Positions 28,552 through 32,588 of a stretch of 32,588 bases of DNA are shown piece by piece. Position 1 is the stretch's first letter. Every line of letters starts with the position of its first letter. Source of the stretch: Methanoregulaceae archaeon (lineage in GTDB: Bacteria; Armatimonadota; Fimbriimonadia; Fimbriimonadales; Fimbriimonadaceae); the NCBI GenBank assembly GCA_020850325.1, contig JADZEW010000038.1:1-32588 (forward strand), in the 5' to 3' direction. The notes beneath the pieces are model-generated. The model saw nothing but the letters and a program-made list of their open reading frames with translations, did no database searches and had not been told where the DNA came from. The position numbers and the translations under genes were made by a program.

Positions 28552-29085
28552 ATGGTACTGACGACGTCGATCATCTTGCCCGCACTACTGACCCTTGGGT
28601 TACCCATACAGGCCGGAAAAGCCAAGCCGCCCGTGAAGTTCAACAACGTCCAATATGTGCACCGCTACTCGAAAGGCAATCTGCACGAGTACACCCCGAA
28701 GAACCAGTCCGACCTCAAGAAGTGGACGGACATGTTCACCATCAACGACTATCCGCAGGTGAAGGATGGCGAGGGGCTAGCCTCGATCGCGAATGCGGTG
28801 CTCGAGAACTACAAGGGGGCGAAGGCGATGGTCGTGCGGACCGACTCGAAACCGCGCACCGCGACCAAGCCGGCCGAGCACCTGATCGTGGTGCTGTTCC
28901 CGCAGCCCACGTTTATCGAAGCGGCCTTTACGCGGCTCGTGATGAACGGCAAACAGGGGGCTTCGCTGGTGTACTCGCATCGGATTTACGGCACCAAGGC
29001 CGGCGACGCGATGAGCACGTGGCTGAAGTCCAACGGCGAGAAGATCGATAAAGCGCTGATGGCGATGCCGGTGCCGAAGCACTGA
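28552..29085 (+). CDS. Secreted protein of unknown function
   Basis: The 177-residue protein has a signal peptide (MVLTTSIILPALLTLGLP). A mixed alpha/beta domain follows, containing YVHRYSKGNLHEYTP, MFTINDYPQVKDG and FPQPTFIEAAFTR. I do not recognise the family and see no catalytic motif. It is divergent from the marR operon, and the MarR palindrome lies upstream, so it may be under the same repressor. ATG at 28552 with a CAGAAT box eight bases upstream is preferred over the longer start at 28507. Confidence 0.7.
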   Translation: MVLTTSIILPALLTLGLPIQAGKAKPPVKFNNVQYVHRYSKGNLHEYTPKNQSDLKKWTDMFTINDYPQVKDGEGLASIANAVLENYKGAKAMVVRTDSKPRTATKPAEHLIVVLFPQPTFIEAAFTRLVMNGKQGASLVYSHRIYGTKAGDAMSTWLKSNGEKIDKALMAMPVPKH

Positions 29086-29094
29086 GGATTTTGG

Positions 29095-29114
29095 ATTCAG
29101 ATTTCAGATTTCAG
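29095..29114 (+). repeat. Short heptamer tandem repeat (ATTTCAG)
   Basis: ATTCAG is followed by two ATTTCAG units, then a GTTCTG variant. It starts nine bases after the stop of the secreted-protein gene. It is too short to be informative on its own. Confidence 0.5.
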
Positions 29115-29234
29115 GTTCTGATTAGAATCGTAGCCGGCGGATGCATCGTGCCGCCGGTCCCGATGGGTCATTAAGGTGGTGAAAGACCCCGCGACGACGC
29201 GGCTGCCTCGTGCCCGCGCTATTCCGACTTCCTT

Positions 29235-29735
29235 TCAAGACTCCAACGCGAGACCGACGTGCGGCTGAGCATGTAGCCGCCCCCCGCGGACGGTAGCCCC
29301 GATCACGATGCCCGCGCCTACGAGCACCAGATTCTTGATGATGTACTGCCCTTCGAGGGTGGGCGCATACGGGAACCGCGTGAATGCCTCGCCCGGAAAG
29401 AGGAAGAGCGGCGTAACGGTGCCGACCATCTGCATGAACAGCAAGAACAGCGTGGCGCGCATCCAGAGCCCGAAAATCAGTCCGATGCCGATGAGACATT
29501 CCCATGCGGCGAGCAGCGGGATCGCGACGCTGGCGGGAACGAGGCCGAACGAGAGGATGTCGAGCGTGCGCGTGGCGAGGTCTTGCGCCGGGCTGAGGCC
29601 GGGAAAGAACTTGAGCGCGCCAAACCAGAGGAAGACGATTCCGAGGCTGACCCGGAGGAGGAGGACGCCATTCCTGGCCATCCACTCGGTGATCTTGGCG
29701 TCGAGGCGGTCGAACTGCGCGAATGATGACTTCAT
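29235..29735 (-). CDS. DoxX-like / DUF417 membrane protein
   Basis: The 166-residue membrane protein has four transmembrane segments. The first begins GVLLLRVSLGIVFLWFGALKFFPG, which in outline shows the RxxxGxxFxWxGxxKF pattern of DoxX/DUF417 proteins. Such proteins are small quinol- or redox-linked membrane components of mostly unknown role. I chose the ATG at 29735 (MKSSFAQFDRL), preceded by GAGAG. The longer frame includes upstream residues that look non-coding. A 10-bp inverted repeat and a crossing complementary pair lie in the leader. Confidence 0.8.
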   Translation of the reverse strand: MKSSFAQFDRLDAKITEWMARNGVLLLRVSLGIVFLWFGALKFFPGLSPAQDLATRTLDILSFGLVPASVAIPLLAAWECLIGIGLIFGLWMRATLFLLFMQMVGTVTPLFLFPGEAFTRFPYAPTLEGQYIIKNLVLVGAGIVIGATVRGGRLHAQPHVGLALES

Positions 29736-29757
29736 AGTGCTCTCTTGGAGCCAAGCC

Positions 29758-29829
29758 TTCGCCGATGCGCAGGTCAAAGACCCCCTCTTTCTACGTTCCA
29801 GCAAGATCTAGTTTGGCGAACCTGCGCAT
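29758..29829. other. Inverted repeats upstream of the DoxX-like gene
   Basis: ATGCGCAGGT (29765-29774) matches ACCTGCGCAT (29820-29829). TTCGCC (29758-29763) matches GGCGAA (29815-29820). The pairings cross each other, so they either compete or form a pseudoknot. The remaining gap to 29926 holds no recognisable gene. Confidence 0.4.
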
Positions 29830-29926
29830 GTCCATTCGAGCTATGGGGACGTTCGGCCCATGCTCCTGGATTTGCGCCTCGATCCGCGGGCGAGCATTAC
29901 TCAGACTTCTCTGCCTTCGTGCCCTG

Positions 29927-30520
29927 CTAAACGTAAAATCTCGCCCAGCCGACCCGCACATGCCAGGTCCCTTCTCGTTTCTCGAGGACGAACTGCACGT
30001 CGGCCGAGTGGATCGACCACGGCATGCTGAACTGCACCCATGCGAACTGGCCGTTCGGCGAATAGCGTGGCTTTGAGGCGCGAGCCGAAACGGGACCTGA
30101 TGAATAATCGCGGGTGATCCGGTCGACCAATTGGATGCCAGCCCTCCAGGTGACGTCTCGGAAGTCAACCAGCCGGGATGGGGCAGAGCTGCCCTTCTGC
30201 TTGGCCAGCGGGATGATCCTCCCGAGTTCTTGGGACGTGCGCTCGTAGTAGAGAAGATACTCTTTGTCCCGCGAGGTCTTGCTTTCCTTCTTGGTGCGTG
30301 CCACAGCAGAGTCCGCTTCGACCTTGAGCTTGCGCAAGGTCAACTCCATCGACGTGGGCTCATCTTTGGCGAACTTGTCCAGCACCTGGATGGGTTGCTT
30401 GGGTTCCCAGTCAGCTGCGTGCCAAATCTCCTTCTTGTAGAACGAGAGGAGCGCGGCCTGGATCACATCGCGGTCGTCGTTCCCCGCGAGGGCGAGCATG
30501 AGCAGCAGCGAAGCCTGCAT
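29927..30520 (-). CDS. Hypothetical secreted protein
   Basis: The 197-residue protein starts with a short hydrophobic leader (MQASLLLMLALAG), then a charged helical middle (KLKVEADSAVARTKKESK). A C-terminal beta-rich part, with YSPNGQFAWVQFSMPWSIHS in outline and a closing GTWHVRVGW, resembles the NTF2-like or lipocalin-like tails of other secreted proteins nearby. No family is recognised. A CAAAAT box lies six bases before the ATG without a Shine-Dalgarno sequence. An octamer-repeat region lies between this gene and the next gene upstream. Confidence 0.65.
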   Translation of the reverse strand: MQASLLLMLALAGNDDRDVIQAALLSFYKKEIWHAADWEPKQPIQVLDKFAKDEPTSMELTLRKLKVEADSAVARTKKESKTSRDKEYLLYYERTSQELGRIIPLAKQKGSSAPSRLVDFRDVTWRAGIQLVDRITRDYSSGPVSARASKPRYSPNGQFAWVQFSMPWSIHSADVQFVLEKREGTWHVRVGWARFYV

Positions 30521-30526
30521 AGGGGC

Positions 30527-30532
30527 ATTTTG
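30527..30532 (-). promoter_or_regulatory. -10-like box of the 29927-30520 gene
   Basis: CAAAAT on the minus strand ends six bases before ATG at 30520. Confidence 0.4.
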
Positions 30533-30545
30533 GCACGAAAGGCTT

Positions 30546-30576
30546 GTTAGCGTGTTGGCGTGTTGGTTTGTTGGAA
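30546..30576 (+). repeat. Octamer tandem array, left
   Basis: Units GTTAGCGT, GTTGGCGT, GTTGGTTT and GTTGGAA lie in strict phase of eight (the last has seven). A GTTC unit follows. They read on the plus strand. Confidence 0.75.
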
Positions 30577-30648
30577 GTTCAGGCGAGCTGCGGGCCGGCT
30601 TCACGGCAAGCAGAGCACGAGGAATCCCTACCTCAAGTCAACTCTTAT

Positions 30649-30704
30649 CAACCAACACACGAACTGGCTAACAATCCAACACGCTAACAGACAAACACGC
30701 CAAC
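30649..30704 (-). repeat. Octamer tandem array, right (inverted)
   Basis: Seven octamers in perfect phase read on the minus strand: GTTGGCGT, GTTTGTCT, GTTAGCGT, GTTGGATT, GTTAGCCA, GTTCGTGT and GTTGGTTG. They are opposite in orientation to the left array, about 70 bases away. GTTAGCGTGTTGG of the left array has an exact 13-base reverse complement at 30676-30688. Confidence 0.8.
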
Positions 30705-30710
30705 CCGCCG

Positions 30711-31736
30711 TCAGAAATCAAACTCGGCGATGTTCTCTTTCGTGAACGTGATCGTCCCGCCGAGCATCACGTTATCGCCGACGACCTTCTTCTCGCCCAG
30801 TCGACCGGCTTTGATCGTGGTCGAGCCAGACTTCAGATCTCCATCCACCAACGCTCGCGCGGCGAACACCGTCAGGTAGCCGAGATCCTTCGTGTTCCAC
30901 AGAGTCACCGACTTCACGACGCCGTCGTTCACGTAGGTGCGCATGTCGTTCGGCGTCGAGAGGCCGTTGACATAGACCTGCCCTGACTTGCCCGATTGCT
31001 TGATCGCTTCGGCAGCGCCCGGGAAAGCGGCAGAGCTGATCGCGAAGATGCCTTTCAGATTCGGATAAGCCTTGAGCATGTCTTGAGTCACCGAGAACGC
31101 CAGCTTCTGGTCCTCGTTCGACGGCTTGGTCGCAACCAAGTTCATGCCCGGGTACTTCTCCAGCCTCGTTTTCATGTGCTTCATCCACTCGTTCTGGTTG
31201 GCGGCGGTCAGGGTTGCGGTCACAATCGCCACATCGCCAGTGGCATTCTCGCCCCCCATGTCGGCGGCCATCGAATCCACCAGTGCAAAACCAATCTCTT
31301 CGGGCGTGGCCTGGTTGACCAAAAACTCGCGGTTCGCGGGGTCCGCATCGGCATCCCAAGTGATGACCCTCACTCCCGCGTCGCGCGCCCGCTTCATCGC
31401 CGGGCCGAGGACGGCGGGGTCGTTGGGCGAAACGGCAATAACGTCCACCCCCTGCGCCGTCCACTGGTCGATCAGCTTAGCGGCCTCAGCGGGATCGCCG
31501 CTGGTCGGACCGTCATAGATGAGTTCGACGTTGCCGAGTTCCTTTGCCGCCTCCATGGCCCCTTCCGAGCAGCTGGTGAAGTACGGCACCCCCTTCTTCT
31601 TGGGGAGCATTGCCACCGTGATCTGCTTGCCGGTTGCGGGAGCGGCACCGCCGGACTTGGGCATCGTGGTGGTCGTTTCCTTACCGACGCAGCCGGCGAG
31701 AGCGACGAGAGCGAGTGCGGCAACGAGAATCTTCAT
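30711..31736 (-). CDS. Sugar-type ABC substrate-binding lipoprotein (RbsB/RhaS-like)
   Basis: The 341-residue protein has a lipoprotein signal with lipobox LAGC (Cys about 16) and a periplasmic-binding fold of the ribose/rhamnose/AI-2 type (Peripla_BP_4). Visible features are VAMLPKKKGVPYF, DQWTAQGVDVIAVSPNDP, VRVITWDADAD and a hinge region near GIFAISSAAFPGA. It would bind a sugar or sugar-like ligand for an ABC importer. No permease or ATPase gene is present in the window, so it is an orphan here. A TATAAT box lies 12 bases before ATG, giving a very short leader. The octamer-repeat region lies directly downstream. Confidence 0.92.
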   Translation of the reverse strand: MKILVAALALVALAGCVGKETTTTMPKSGGAAPATGKQITVAMLPKKKGVPYFTSCSEGAMEAAKELGNVELIYDGPTSGDPAEAAKLIDQWTAQGVDVIAVSPNDPAVLGPAMKRARDAGVRVITWDADADPANREFLVNQATPEEIGFALVDSMAADMGGENATGDVAIVTATLTAANQNEWMKHMKTRLEKYPGMNLVATKPSNEDQKLAFSVTQDMLKAYPNLKGIFAISSAAFPGAAEAIKQSGKSGQVYVNGLSTPNDMRTYVNDGVVKSVTLWNTKDLGYLTVFAARALVDGDLKSGSTTIKAGRLGEKKVVGDNVMLGGTITFTKENIAEFDF

Positions 31737-31748
31737 GGTTGTGCGTCC

Positions 31749-31754
31749 ATTATA
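31749..31754 (-). promoter_or_regulatory. -10 box of the substrate-binding protein gene
   Basis: A consensus TATAAT on the minus strand lies 12 bases before ATG at 31736. A transcript starting about seven bases downstream would have a leader of about five bases. Confidence 0.55.
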
Positions 31755-31763
31755 GGCGCGATC

Positions 31764-32461
31764 TCAGCCCGCGCGACGATACAAGAAGACCTGCTTATCG
31801 GTCACCCGAAAGTCGAGCGAGGCATAGATTCGACCCGCCGGTTGGTCATCCTCAGCGACGATCACGAGCGTATCCAAGTTCCATACCTGGAATCCATGGC
31901 TGGCGACCTCATAAACCAGGGTCTGGCAGATACCCCTTCGCCGAAACTCGGGCGAGGTGCCGACACTCTGATAACGCCCCACACCGTCTTCGAAGTAGAG
32001 CCCGCAATCGGCCACCAACCGATCTCCGATGAAGGCGCCAAACCAAGCGCCCTTTCCTTCTTCCTGCAGCTTCCGGTAGTTCCGGCCCGACGCCTCGGCG
32101 AACGTCCGGTATCCCTGCTCGCTGAAGACCTCATCTCGGCACGCCACCTGGTTCTCGACGCGCTGACGCCAATCGTCATCGGAATCCAGAGTCCGAATGG
32201 CGACCTCGTCGTTTGGATGCGTGGGCGGGATCACCGCTTGCGCGGTCATCACCGAACACACCTCCCGCTGGAGTCCCAAGTCCTCGAACCGTGAAACGTC
32301 GTCGGTCAGGGGCGAATCCGTCTCCCAACCGATTGCCTCGTAGGAAGCGCCCGGAAACTCTTGCGCAAACGCTTCGCGCCAGCGGACTTCATCGCCCGGC
32401 TGAGGAGGGCAGTCGAAGTAAAGGAAGTTGCCCCAGTGAAATGTCGGATTGGACGGCGTCC
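31764..32461 (-). pseudogene. GNAT acetyltransferase, 5' end removed by an IS3-family insertion
   Basis: The frame stays open from the stop at 31764 up to the IS edge at 32461, giving about 231 residues. It begins TPSNPTFHWGNFLYFDCPP, a conserved segment of a GNAT subfamily that normally follows about 35 more residues. No start codon lies upstream of this in frame before a TGA inside the IS. The acetyl-CoA loop is intact as GTSPEFRRRGICQTLV. A shortened product could start at internal TTG 32279 or ATG 32249, but would lack the N-terminal strand. I therefore treat it as inactivated. In intact relatives it would acetylate an amine, substrate unknown. Confidence 0.8.
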
Positions 32462-32588
32462 TGGTCTGCCCCCCGGAATCCGGGCCAGTGATACCATTAG
32501 ACTCCGCTTGAAGGAGTCAACTTTGAAGAAATCGAGATTCAGCGAAGAGCAGATCGTCCGGATCCTGAACGAGGTCAGTTCGGGCAAG
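32462..32588 (+). mobile_element. IS3-family insertion sequence, left end (partial)
   Basis: The left end begins TGGTCTGCCCCCC, an IS3-type terminal repeat, with a CCCGGAATCCGGG palindrome just inside. A small hairpin GACTCC...GGAGTC (32500-32518) carries the ribosome site of orfA. The right end and any target duplication are outside the window. Confidence 0.8.
32523..32588 (+). CDS. IS3-family transposase OrfA, N-terminal fragment
   Basis: The first 22 residues, with a TTG start, include KKSRFSEEQIVRIL, the standard opening of IS3-family OrfA (helix-turn-helix protein that recognises the IS ends). AAGGAG lies six bases before the start. In this family OrfB with the DDE catalytic site is usually made by programmed frameshifting as OrfAB. 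The remainder lies beyond the window. Confidence 0.88.
   Translation, partial: MKKSRFSEEQIVRILNEVSSGK

Noticed and set aside
29122-29754. A 210-codon frame on the same strand as the DoxX-like gene
   Set aside because: It is an overlapping frame of Arg/Pro-rich sequence. The DoxX-like frame has clear membrane helices.
30546-30704. A CRISPR array
   Set aside because: Units are eight bases with no spacers, and no cas gene is nearby.
30996-32294. A 432-codon plus-strand frame across the binding-protein and GNAT genes
   Set aside because: It is antisense to two recognisable genes and has no domain of its own.

Overview
The window is a GC-rich bacterial chromosome segment with many strand switches and mostly single genes or two- to three-gene operons. 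Beta-propellers, small secreted DUF proteins, lipoproteins and lone metabolic enzymes recall Armatimonadota (Fimbriimonadia-like) or another soil phylum near Acidobacteriota or Planctomycetota. This placement is an inference from gene style, not a database result. Several genes have a -10-like hexamer 5 to 9 bases before the start codon and no Shine-Dalgarno sequence, which suggests frequent leaderless mRNAs.

Layout. (1) 230-3900: gyrA with its terminator, then tRNA-Glu(CTC) with a good promoter. Directly after the tRNA lies an ~0.85 kb cassette of two overlapping genes (a 76-residue protein and an AbiEii/MNT-like nucleotidyltransferase), closed by an exact 57-bp copy of the tRNA 3' part. The stop codon of the nucleotidyltransferase gene lies in that copy. 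A probable third, decayed tRNA copy follows. (2) 3914-8395: a redox-stress locus with an AraC regulator divergent from an exported aldo/keto reductase, a lipoprotein flavodoxin and an NTF2-like protein, plus a quinone-oxidoreductase-like MDR enzyme. (3) 8515-16311: secreted or envelope proteins (DUF6265-like, LolA-like, a large Ig/PKD-repeat protein, a 5'-nucleotidase, a YVTN propeller) with a DUF1801 and a PPOX protein. (4) 16308-21710: a frameshifted TolB-like propeller gene, DinB-like, ACP-like, DUF1579, YCII and an M1-like metallopeptidase. (5) 21714-24839: a VOC protein divergent from an overlapping furA-katG operon with a 19-bp imperfect-dyad operator. (6) 25063-28469: a small membrane protein, an alpha/beta hydrolase and a marR-MFS efflux operon whose promoter carries a 20-bp perfect palindrome. 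(7) 28552-32588: a secreted protein, a DoxX-like protein, a hypothetical protein, an unusual pair of inverted octamer arrays, an orphan sugar-type binding lipoprotein, and a GNAT gene cut at its 5' end by an IS3-family element that runs off the window.

The most unusual items are the tRNA-bounded nucleotidyltransferase cassette without an integrase, the inverted period-8 arrays at 30546-30704, and the recurrent leaderless-type start architecture.
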